DNA of 64,000 bases from NCBI GenBank assembly GCA_033764435.1, contig JANRIX010000010.1:248001-312000 (forward strand), in the 5' to 3' direction. Origin of the DNA: JAEUMY01 sp033764435. Lineage in GTDB: Bacteria > Pseudomonadota > Gammaproteobacteria > Burkholderiales > Usitatibacteraceae. The position numbers were made by a program, and so were the translations under genes. The notes under the pieces were generated by a model. It did no database searches. It saw only the letters and a list, made by a program, of their open reading frames with translations, and had not been told where the DNA came from. This document shows, piece by piece, positions 24,322-31,268 of this stretch; the stretch's first letter is position 1; every line of letters begins with the position of its first letter.

Positions 24322-26664
24322 ATGAAAAGCGCGGTGAAAAACAAGTCAGCCAGCAAGAAGAACGACGCGGGCGCACGCATCGGCATTGACGACGCCAGCA
24401 TGGATACGCTGCTGGAAGGTGTGGGCATGAAGGACCGCCTGCGGGTGCTGGAACTGTTGCTCAGGCTTTCGCAGAAAATGGCCGAGACGGAGTCGCTTGA
24501 CGAGGCGCTCGCGACCTTCATCGAAGTGGCGATGGCGGAATTGAACGCGGAGCGCGGCACGCTGTTCCTGAACGACCCGACGACCAACGAGTTGTATTCG
24601 CGCATCACGCAAGGCGGCTACCACCGGGAAATCCGCATCCTCAACACGACAGGCATCACGGGTCACGTCTTCACCACTGGCGAGAGCATCATCGTCGATG
24701 ATGCCTACAACAACCCGTATTTCAGCAAATCAGTGGATGACGAATCAGGTTTCACCACCAAGACCATGCTCTGCGTGCCGATTCTCACGGCCAAGAAGGA
24801 GGTCATGGGCGTCGTCGATCTGCTCAACAAGCGGGACGGCAAGTTCACCCAGCGAGATCTGGAGTTGCTGGTTGCCATGACCCGGCAAGGGACGCTGGCG
24901 CTGCAGAGTGCCCAGTACATCGAGCGCATGAAGCGCATCCGGGCGCAGGAACTGGAGTTCATGGACATCGTGTCGTCCGTCACCTCCGACATCAAGATCG
25001 GCTCGCTGCTGAACAAGGTGATGGGCGAGGCCACGCGCATGCTTGATGCGGAGCGCTCGACGCTGTTCCTGAATGACGAGAAGACGGGCGAGCTGTGGTC
25101 GGAACTGGGCCAGGGCTTGTCGGCCATGCAGATCCGTCTGCCCAACACCGAGGGGATTGCGGGGGCGGTGTTCACCACGGGCAAGACCATCAACATTCCC
25201 TACGCCTATGCCGATCTGCGCTTCAACCCGGCGTTCGACAAGCGCACCGGCTATTTCACGCGCTCCATCCTGTGCGTGCCGATCACCAACCATAGTGGCA
25301 AGATCATCGGTTCCACGCAGGTGCTGAACAAACGCGGCGGCCCGTTCACCAGCGAGGACGAGGCCCGCCTCAAGGCGTTCACGGCGCAGATTTCCATCGC
25401 CCTGGAAAACGCGAACCTGTTCGCGGATGTCCAGAACATGAAGAACTACAACGAGAGCGTGCTGGAGTCGATGTCCAGCGGCGTGCTCACGCTGGATGAG
25501 GCGGAGAAGATCGTCACCTGCAATGGTGCCGGCCTCAGGATTTTCCGCATGTCAGCCGGCGAGGTCATCAACAAGTCTGCCGAGAGCTTTTTCACCGGCC
25601 CCAACGCGTGGCTGCTGGAGAAGCTGAAGCGGGTCGGCGAGACGCATGACCAGGAACTCAGCATGGATGCCGAGCTGCAGTTCGGCGGCGAGACGCTGTC
25701 GGTCAACACCACAGTCATGCCGCTGGTGAGTGCGGAGCAGAAGCAACTGGGCTCGATGATCATGATCGAGGACATTTCCAGCGAGAAGCGAACCAAGGCG
25801 ACCATGGCCCGCTACATGGACCCGGCGATCGTGGATCAGCTGCTGGCCGGCGGCGCCGACGCGCTGGGCGGCCAGGCGCTCACGGCCACGGTGCTCTTCT
25901 CCGACATCCGCGGCTTCACCACGCTCACCGAGGAGCTCGGCCCGCATGCCACAGTGAGCATGCTGAACGAGTACTTCGAAATCATGATGGAGTGCCTGAA
26001 GAAGGAAGACGGCTTCCTCGACAAGTACATCGGCGACGCCATCATGGCGGCCTTCGGCATCCCGTTCGGCCATGACGATGACGAAGACCGTGCCGTGCGT
26101 TGCTCGATCAACATGATCCGCAGTCTCGCCGTCTGGAACGTGACGCGTCTATCGGAAGGCAAGAAGCCGATCAACATCGGCATCGGCCTCAACACCGACG
26201 AAGTCGTGACCGGCAACATCGGCTCGAAGAAGCACATGGGCTTCACCATGATCGGCGACGGCGTGAACCTGGCCGCTCGCCTGGAATCCGCGTGCAAGCA
26301 GTATTCGGCCAGCATCCTCATCAGCGAGTTCACCCACCGCAAGCTGCGCGGCACCTACCGCACCCGCGAGGTGGATCTGGTGGTGGTGAAGGGCAAGACC
26401 CAGCCCGTGGCCATTTATGAAGTGCTTGATCACCACACGGAAGCCACGTTTCCCAACCTGATGGATGTGGTGAACCACTTCAAGGATGGCGTCGCCAAGT
26501 ACCGCCAGGCCAAGTGGGATGCCGCCATCAATGCCTTCAAGGAGGCGCTGGCGGCCAACCCCGGCGACAAGCTGTCGAATACCTACATCGCCCGCTGCGA
26601 GAAGCTGAAGAAGCATCCGCCGGAAGGCGAATGGAACGGCGTCTGGGTCATGGACGAGAAGTAG
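24322..26664 (+). CDS. GAF-GAF-PAS class III adenylate cyclase
   Basis: 780 residues, cytoplasmic. First GAF about 60-200 (ERGTLFLNDPTTNELYSRI, LCVPILTAKKEVMGVVDLLNK), second GAF about 215-365 (ERSTLFLNDEKTGELWSEL), PAS-like 370-490 (ESMSSGVLTLDEAEKIVTCN), cyclase domain 510-690, and a TPR-like C-terminus (KYRQAKWDAAINAFKEALAANPGDK). The catalytic residues are present: metal Asp528 in FSDIRGFT, Asp572 in KYIGDAIM, adenine-selecting Lys568, and IGDGVNLAARLE. It should make cAMP in response to small ligands or redox/NO cues bound by the GAF pair. The start is 1 base after the coiled-coil gene. Confidence 0.92.
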   Translation: MKSAVKNKSASKKNDAGARIGIDDASMDTLLEGVGMKDRLRVLELLLRLSQKMAETESLDEALATFIEVAMAELNAERGTLFLNDPTTNELYSRITQGGYHREIRILNTTGITGHVFTTGESIIVDDAYNNPYFSKSVDDESGFTTKTMLCVPILTAKKEVMGVVDLLNKRDGKFTQRDLELLVAMTRQGTLALQSAQYIERMKRIRAQELEFMDIVSSVTSDIKIGSLLNKVMGEATRMLDAERSTLFLNDEKTGELWSELGQGLSAMQIRLPNTEGIAGAVFTTGKTINIPYAYADLRFNPAFDKRTGYFTRSILCVPITNHSGKIIGSTQVLNKRGGPFTSEDEARLKAFTAQISIALENANLFADVQNMKNYNESVLESMSSGVLTLDEAEKIVTCNGAGLRIFRMSAGEVINKSAESFFTGPNAWLLEKLKRVGETHDQELSMDAELQFGGETLSVNTTVMPLVSAEQKQLGSMIMIEDISSEKRTKATMARYMDPAIVDQLLAGGADALGGQALTATVLFSDIRGFTTLTEELGPHATVSMLNEYFEIMMECLKKEDGFLDKYIGDAIMAAFGIPFGHDDDEDRAVRCSINMIRSLAVWNVTRLSEGKKPINIGIGLNTDEVVTGNIGSKKHMGFTMIGDGVNLAARLESACKQYSASILISEFTHRKLRGTYRTREVDLVVVKGKTQPVAIYEVLDHHTEATFPNLMDVVNHFKDGVAKYRQAKWDAAINAFKEALAANPGDKLSNTYIARCEKLKKHPPEGEWNGVWVMDEK

Positions 26665-27082
26665 CGTCGGCGTCAGCTTCGCGGCGCCACGCGCGCCAGA
26701 GATTCCATGCCGCGACCGCCACCGGTCCGCCGAAGAGGTATAGCGTCGACGGGTCGTACGCAGCGCGGCCCGGCTGCGTCACCCCGCCAACGCCAACGAC
26801 CCACATGACGGCACCTGCCATGCCCGCAACAAGGCCGATGGTGACCGTGATCCGCCAGGGCGTGCGCCGCAACGTGCGCGTCGTCAGCAGGATGGACAAG
26901 AGCAGGAACGGCAGCGCCAGCCCCGACAGCACATAGGTCAGCGCGACGACGAAATGCTCGCGTTCGAGCGTCACGACCGCGGGCAGCGATGTGACCGCAA
27001 GCGCGATGGCGAGCGGTGAGGATAGCAGCGCCGGCGCGACCAGGATCAGCTGGGCGAGGATGCGCAAGGCGGATTGCCACAT
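26648..27082 (-). CDS. Hypothetical four-helix membrane protein
   Basis: 144 residues with four hydrophobic helices (LILVAPALLSSPLAIALAV, FVVALTYVLSGLALPFLLLSILL, ITVTIGLVAGMAGAVMWVVGVGG, LYLFGGPVAVAAWNLW). I do not recognise the family. The 3' end overlaps the last 17 bases of the cyclase gene in convergent orientation. It is kept as a gene because the hydrophobic pattern is regular and codon third positions look coding on this strand. Confidence 0.6.
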   Translation of the reverse strand: MWQSALRILAQLILVAPALLSSPLAIALAVTSLPAVVTLEREHFVVALTYVLSGLALPFLLLSILLTTRTLRRTPWRITVTIGLVAGMAGAVMWVVGVGGVTQPGRAAYDPSTLYLFGGPVAVAAWNLWRAWRREADADATSRP

Positions 27083-27173
27083 GTCGAACTCCCCGGGGAA
27101 CGATGGTTCGCATTATGCGTCGCGCCTGTCCGCCGGGTGGGGCCTGGACGCGCTGAGTATGCGTCGGGTCGGC

Positions 27174-27179
27174 TAGAAT
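27174..27179 (+). promoter_or_regulatory. Candidate -10 element of ybaK
   Basis: TAGAAT ends 6 bases before the ATG, and no Shine-Dalgarno is present, suggesting a leaderless message. Confidence 0.35.
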
Positions 27180-27185
27180 TCCGCC

Positions 27186-27668
27186 ATGTCAAAGGTCTCC
27201 GAAACCCCCGCCACCGCACTGCTGAAGAAGCTCGGCATCAGTTGGACCGAACACATCTACGAGTATGTGGAACACGGCGGAACCTCCGTCTCCTCCTCGG
27301 CACTGGGCGTGGATGAACATCACGTGGTGAAAACGTTGATTTTCGAGAACGACAAGCGCGCACCGCTTTGCGTGCTGATGCACGGCGACCGCAAGGTGAG
27401 CACCAAGGAACTGGCGCGCCAGATCGGCGTGAAGCGGGTTGCGCCCTGTACCCAGCCAGATGCGGAGCGCCATTCGGGCTATCAGGTCGGGGGCTGCTCG
27501 CCCTTCGGTTTGCGCAAGCCCATGCCGGTGTACATGCAGCAGTCGATTCTCGACATCGAGAAGATCTACATCAACGGCGGGCGGCGGGGCTATCTTCTTG
27601 GCTTGTCACCGAAGACCGTGCAGGATGTGGTGAACGCGACACTCGTGGATGTCGCGCTGCTGGACTGA
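27186..27668 (+). CDS. ybaK: Cys-tRNA(Pro)/Cys-tRNA(Cys) deacylase YbaK
   Basis: 160 residues of the YbaK/EbsC fold: PATALLKKLGISWTEHIYEY, conserved catalytic Lys region in KTLIFENDKRAPLCVLMHGDRKVSTKELA, and the GGCSPFGLRKPMPVYMQQSIL loop with Gly-Gly and Ser-Pro-Phe-Gly. It hydrolyses cysteine wrongly attached to tRNA-Pro by ProRS. It is a single-gene unit. Confidence 0.93.
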   Translation: MSKVSETPATALLKKLGISWTEHIYEYVEHGGTSVSSSALGVDEHHVVKTLIFENDKRAPLCVLMHGDRKVSTKELARQIGVKRVAPCTQPDAERHSGYQVGGCSPFGLRKPMPVYMQQSILDIEKIYINGGRRGYLLGLSPKTVQDVVNATLVDVALLD

Positions 27669-27753
27669 TCCGCGCCCGCAGTGGGCTGTGCCGCATTGAC
27701 GGCGGCACGGGCGCGCCGCATAGTCTCCGCTTGCGAATATTCGGAGGTACGCC

Positions 27754-28494
27754 ATGTCCGACCCCTTCCTGCCCGCCGGCCGCTCGGTTGATTTCGGCCG
27801 CGGATTCAACTGGATTTCCGATGCCTTCGGCCTGTTCTCCCGGGCCGCGCTGGGCTGGATCGCGTTTGCCATCATCCTGTTCGTGATCCTGCTCTCGTTC
27901 TCGATGGTGCCGCTGATCGGGCAGTTCCTGTTCAATCTGATCTCGCCTATCATCGTGGCGGGTGCATTGGTGGCGGCCCGCAATCTTGAGCGTGCCGAAG
28001 CCATGAAGCCCGAAGACTTCATGGCCGGCTTCTCGGGCAAGCCCGTGCCGCTGCTCATTCTCGGCGCGCTGTACATGGCGGGCTCGCTGATCATCACCCT
28101 GGTGTTCGTGGCCATCGTCGCAATCACCGTGGGCACGGCGCTGCTCTCCGCCTTCCTCGACCCGCCGCGACTGCTGGAGTTCATCACCCTCGGCACCGTG
28201 ATCTCGCTGCTGCTCGCAGCACTGATCGCGCTGGCACTCTACGTGCCGCTGCTGATGGCCTATTGGTTCGCGGTGCCGCTCGTGCATTTTCACGACATGG
28301 CGCCGATTGACGCGATGAAGACATCATTCATGGGCTGCCTGAAGAACATGCTGCCCTTCCTGCTCTACGGCATCGTGTCGCTGGTGCTGTTGATCCTGGC
28401 CGTCATTCCCTTAGGCCTCGGCCTGCTGGTGATGGTGCCAGTGCTTGTGATCACTGTGTACACCAGCTATCAGGATGCGTACCTCGATCGCTGA
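27754..28494 (+). CDS. BPSS1780-family membrane protein
   Basis: 246 residues with about six hydrophobic helices. The N-terminus (LPAGRSVDFGRGFNWISDAFGLFSRAALGWI) and the YWFAVPLVHFHDMAPIDAMKTSFMGCLKNM segment match the BPSS1780 membrane family common in betaproteobacteria. Function is unknown. GGAGG is 8 bases before the ATG and forms part of a near copy of the palindrome (GCGAATATTCGG, 27733-27744). Confidence 0.85.
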   Translation: MSDPFLPAGRSVDFGRGFNWISDAFGLFSRAALGWIAFAIILFVILLSFSMVPLIGQFLFNLISPIIVAGALVAARNLERAEAMKPEDFMAGFSGKPVPLLILGALYMAGSLIITLVFVAIVAITVGTALLSAFLDPPRLLEFITLGTVISLLLAALIALALYVPLLMAYWFAVPLVHFHDMAPIDAMKTSFMGCLKNMLPFLLYGIVSLVLLILAVIPLGLGLLVMVPVLVITVYTSYQDAYLDR

Positions 28495-28515
28495 GCGTGA
28501 GGTGCGGAAATCCCG

Positions 28516-28710
28516 TCAGATGAAGCGCGCGATCAATGTGAGCACGAGCGAGATGAGCACCGTGCTGGTGATGGGGATGTAGTAGTCCTGCCCGTTCTTG
28601 GTGAAGCGGAGATCACCCGGGAGCCGGCCGAGGCCGAAGCGTGACAGCTGGCGCGAGAACAGGCCGAGCAGCACAACGCAAACCACGAGAACGATGAGCC
28701 ATTTCAGCAT
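28516..28710 (-). CDS. DUF2905 small membrane protein
   Basis: 64 residues with two helices flanking the family motif LSRFGLGRLPGDLRF. Function is unknown; widely conserved. It lies downstream of folB on the same strand and is convergent with the BPSS1780 gene. Confidence 0.88.
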   Translation of the reverse strand: MLKWLIVLVVCVVLLGLFSRQLSRFGLGRLPGDLRFTKNGQDYYIPITSTVLISLVLTLIARFI

Positions 28711-28718
28711 GGGGATGC

Positions 28719-29093
28719 TCAGCCCGGCCGAGACGGATCGGCGCCTTCGCCACGGGTGATGACGACGCCGAGCTTTTTCACGCCACGCACATGGTTCAGC
28801 TTCGCCACCGAGATGCGCACCCAGGGCGCGCCGAATTCCTTCAGAAGGATCTGCGCAAGATGCTCGGCCAGCGCCTCCAGCAGTTTGAAGCGTTGTTCCT
28901 TCAACTCGTCACGCACCCGATTGACCACGGCGCCGTAGTCGATGGTGTCCTTCAGCTTGTCGGAAGCACCCGCCTTTTCGGTGGCGACACCAAACTCGAT
29001 GTCGAACTCGAGCGTCTGCGGACGCAACTGCTCCCAGTCGTAGACGCCCACCCAGGCGTCGGCACGCATTTCGCGGATGAAAATCTGGTTCAT
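28719..29093 (-). CDS. folB: Dihydroneopterin aldolase
   Basis: 124 residues: MNQIFIREMRADAWVGVYDWEQLRPQTLEFDIEF (active-site Glu region), DTIDYGAVVNRVRDELKEQRFKLLEALAEHLAQILL and ISVAKLNHVRGVKKLGVVI. It cleaves dihydroneopterin to 6-hydroxymethyldihydropterin in folate synthesis. The ATG at 29093 is preferred; the open frame continues upstream through the palindrome copy. It is divergent from plsY, an arrangement frequent in betaproteobacteria. Confidence 0.93.
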   Translation of the reverse strand: MNQIFIREMRADAWVGVYDWEQLRPQTLEFDIEFGVATEKAGASDKLKDTIDYGAVVNRVRDELKEQRFKLLEALAEHLAQILLKEFGAPWVRISVAKLNHVRGVKKLGVVITRGEGADPSRPG

Positions 29094-29125
29094 GGTGGAT
29101 TGGCGGCAGGCGTCGTTTCGGGACC

Positions 29126-29141
29126 CTGCGAATATTCGCAG
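29126..29141. repeat. GCGAATATTCGC palindrome between folB and plsY (16-bp arms)
   Basis: CTGCGAATATTCGCAG lies in the middle of the 73-base divergent intergenic region, where it could touch both promoters. Confidence 0.95.
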
Positions 29142-29166
29142 TCGCACCTATTGTAGAGTAGCGGCC

Positions 29167-29808
29167 ATGACTTCCCTGTTGATCGCCATCACCCTCGGTT
29201 ACTTCATCGGCGCCATCCCGTTCGCGGTCGTGGTGAGCCGCGCCATGCGCCTGCCCGACCCGCGCACCTATGGCTCGTCCAATCCCGGCGCCACCAACGT
29301 GCTGCGCTCCGGCAGCAAGGTCGCGGCCATCCTCACGTTGCTGGGTGATGCAGTGAAAGGCTGGGTCGCGGTGGTGCTGGCGCAGCATTTCGCGCCCCAG
29401 TTTGGCCTCGATGCGCCGGCCATCGCGCTGGTCGGCCTCGCGGCATTTCTCGGCCATCTCTTCCCCGTGTGGCTCGGCTTCAAGGGCGGCAAGGGAGTGG
29501 CCACTGCCGCGGGCGTGCTCATCGCCTTCAGCGGCTGGCTGGGGCTCGCCACGATAGGCGTGTGGCTTGCGGTCGTGGTGATCTCGCGCTATTCATCGCT
29601 GGGCGCGCTCGTGGCCGCCGTGTTCGCGCCGATCGGCGCGGCCTTCTGGCTGAGCCAGGGGGTGTACCTGCTGGTGGTCATCCTCATGTCGGCGCTGCTC
29701 ATCTGGCGTCACGCTGCGAATATTCGCAAGCTGGCCAACGGCGAGGAAAGCCGCATCGGCGACAAGAAAAAACCGGCCGTCGAACCCGCCGACGTACCCA
29801 AGCAGTGA
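29167..29808 (+). CDS. plsY: Glycerol-3-phosphate acyltransferase PlsY
   Basis: 213 residues with five or more helices and the three PlsY motifs: GSSNPGATNVLR, GHLFPVWLGFKGGKGVAT and the HAANIRKLANGEESRIG ending. It transfers an acyl group from acyl-phosphate to glycerol-3-phosphate, the first step of phospholipid synthesis. There is no Shine-Dalgarno; TAGAGT ends 7 bases before the ATG, so the message may be leaderless. The stop overlaps the next start (GTGA). Confidence 0.95.
   Translation: MTSLLIAITLGYFIGAIPFAVVVSRAMRLPDPRTYGSSNPGATNVLRSGSKVAAILTLLGDAVKGWVAVVLAQHFAPQFGLDAPAIALVGLAAFLGHLFPVWLGFKGGKGVATAAGVLIAFSGWLGLATIGVWLAVVVISRYSSLGALVAAVFAPIGAAFWLSQGVYLLVVILMSALLIWRHAANIRKLANGEESRIGDKKKPAVEPADVPKQ
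29715..29728. repeat. GCGAATATTCGC palindrome in plsY (14-bp arms)
   Basis: Read as A-N-I-R, coinciding with the conserved N-I-x-R/K-L ending of PlsY, so protein and DNA constraints agree here. Confidence 0.95.
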
Positions 29809-30545
29809 GTGTCTCCGTCACCGATGCCATCGCCGCCATCGAGCGGCCGGTGGCGAAAGCCACGATCCAGCGCCAGGCCCTGCTCATCGGCAACATCGGC
29901 GACTTGGGCGAGAAGCTGCTGAACCATCTCTTGTCCACCAGCGAATATTCGCATGTGCGTGTCGCCGCCCGGGCGCCGCTCCGTTCGGCCCATGCCAAGC
30001 TGATCGTCGAGCCGCTGGGCGATGCCGGTCCGGCCGCGTGGCAGTGGTCAGCCGAGGTGCAGGATGTCCTCTGCTGCATCTCCGGCAAGGAGAACTGGCA
30101 CAAGCGTGACCAGGCGTATGTGCCAGTGCGTGCCGACGACGTCGCCGCCATCGCGCTTGCCGCCCAACGCATGAACACGCAGCGCTTCCTGCTGGTGTCG
30201 CCGATGACCGCCTGGCAGCAGCTGTCGGCCGTCGACGCCGCCGCGTTTGGTGAAGTCGAGCTCGCATTGCAGCAGAACAGTCTGCCTGCCACCGTGGTGT
30301 TGCGGCCGAGCCGCGACGAAGACGGCCAGGCGGGCGAGAGTTTGCTCAGCCGTTTCGCAGCCGGCTGGCTGTCGGTGCTGAAGGGCTATCTCACGCCGCA
30401 GTCGTTCCAGCATCTGCGAAGCGACCTCATCGCCAAGGCGGCGGTGCATTTCCTGACGACGGCCGAGCCCGGCTTCCGCGTTGTCGGCGCCCGCGACATT
30501 CACCACTGGGCGCATCCCGAGGCCGGGCCGCGCCGCGGTTTCTGA
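29805..30545 (+). CDS. NAD(P)-binding Rossmann-fold protein
   Basis: 246 residues. After a short lead the sequence ALLIGNIGDLGEKLLNHLL supplies the GxxGxxG dinucleotide loop (G-N-I-G-D-L-G), and the later parts (FLLVSPMTAWQQL, RPSRDEDGQ, HFLTTAEPGFRVVGARDIHHWA) resemble the NAD(P)H-binding/HTATIP2-like short-chain group. The catalytic residues of true dehydrogenases are not obvious, so the reaction is unknown. It starts at a GTG that overlaps the plsY stop, indicating translational coupling. Contains one palindrome copy. Confidence 0.75.
   Translation: MSVSVTDAIAAIERPVAKATIQRQALLIGNIGDLGEKLLNHLLSTSEYSHVRVAARAPLRSAHAKLIVEPLGDAGPAAWQWSAEVQDVLCCISGKENWHKRDQAYVPVRADDVAAIALAAQRMNTQRFLLVSPMTAWQQLSAVDAAAFGEVELALQQNSLPATVVLRPSRDEDGQAGESLLSRFAAGWLSVLKGYLTPQSFQHLRSDLIAKAAVHFLTTAEPGFRVVGARDIHHWAHPEAGPRRGF
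29941..29952. repeat. GCGAATATTCGC palindrome in Rossmann-fold gene
   Basis: Exact 12-mer read as S-E-Y-S-H, 213 bases after the plsY copy: the shortest gap between exact copies except 31125/31242. Confidence 0.95.
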
Positions 30546-30556
30546 AAGGATCGTCC

Positions 30557-30865
30557 ATGCTGGAAATGCGCCCCACTTGCGAACACTGCAACCGCGACCT
30601 GCCACCCAACTCGGTCGAGGCGTACATCTGCAGCTTCGAATGCACGTTCTGCGCCGAGTGCGTGGAGGACGTGCTGCGCGACGTGTGCCCGAACTGTGGC
30701 GGCGGCTTCATGCCGCGCCCGGTGCGGCCGGCGGTGGATCGCAAGGGCGGCAATTTCCTCGGCAACTATCCGGCCAGCACGACGGTGAAGCATCGGCCGG
30801 TGGATCTGGCCGCTCAGGCGATTCTGGTGGCGAAGCTGCGCGGCATTCCGCCGGAGAAGCGCTGA
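30557..30865 (+). CDS. DUF1272 zinc-ribbon-like protein
   Basis: 102 residues. Cys pairs CEHC, CSFECTFC, AEC and CPNC are arranged as in the DUF1272 family and probably bind zinc; MLEMRPTCEHCNRDLP is the usual start. Function is unknown. AAAGGA lies just before the ATG, 11 bases after the previous stop, so it likely belongs to the plsY operon. Confidence 0.88.
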   Translation: MLEMRPTCEHCNRDLPPNSVEAYICSFECTFCAECVEDVLRDVCPNCGGGFMPRPVRPAVDRKGGNFLGNYPASTTVKHRPVDLAAQAILVAKLRGIPPEKR

Positions 30866-30871
30866 CTGCGG

Positions 30872-31240
30872 CTACCGCACCGGTCGCACCGGCCGCACGA
30901 GAAACCAGGTCAAGATCATCAAGCCGAACCACGCGACATAGCCCGCCGCGAACACCCAGGGCGGTGCGTTCCAGTAGAGCAGCGCTGCCGCCCAGCGGGC
31001 GATGAAGCCGCGCTCATCCGTGGTGCCGCGCAAGGCGTCTTCCCAGAGTGTCAGCGGGCAGATCTGCCCGACCAGCGCCTGAAGGGCGATGTAGCCCATC
31101 AGCAAGAGCTGTGCGATGCGGAATGCGAATATTCGCACCCAGTGCCAGCCAAGCGCGGCACCGACCCACACCAGCACGAGGCCCAGCGTGTTGAACAGCA
31201 CGATCGCCAGATGCAGCAGGAGGATGAGGTCGGCGAGCAT
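30872..31240 (-). CDS. DUF2784 membrane protein
   Basis: 122 residues with about four helices. The start LADLILLLHLAIVLFNTLGLVLVWVGAALGW and QICPLTLWEDALR match DUF2784. Function is unknown. The ATG at 31240 is preferred; an in-frame extension to 31255 would simply translate the palindrome as M-R-I-F-A. Confidence 0.85.
   Translation of the reverse strand: MLADLILLLHLAIVLFNTLGLVLVWVGAALGWHWVRIFAFRIAQLLLMGYIALQALVGQICPLTLWEDALRGTTDERGFIARWAAALLYWNAPPWVFAAGYVAWFGLMILTWFLVRPVRPVR
31124..31137. repeat. GCGAATATTCGC palindrome in DUF2784 gene (14-bp arms)
   Basis: Read as R-I-F-A between two membrane helices. Confidence 0.95.
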
Positions 31241-31241
31241 G

Positions 31242-31253
31242 GCGAATATTCGC
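31242..31253. repeat. GCGAATATTCGC palindrome directly before DUF2784 start
   Basis: The word ends one base before the ATG at 31240 (reverse strand), where a ribosome-binding site would be expected. Confidence 0.95.
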
Positions 31254-31268
31254 AAGCCGTCCGCTGCA

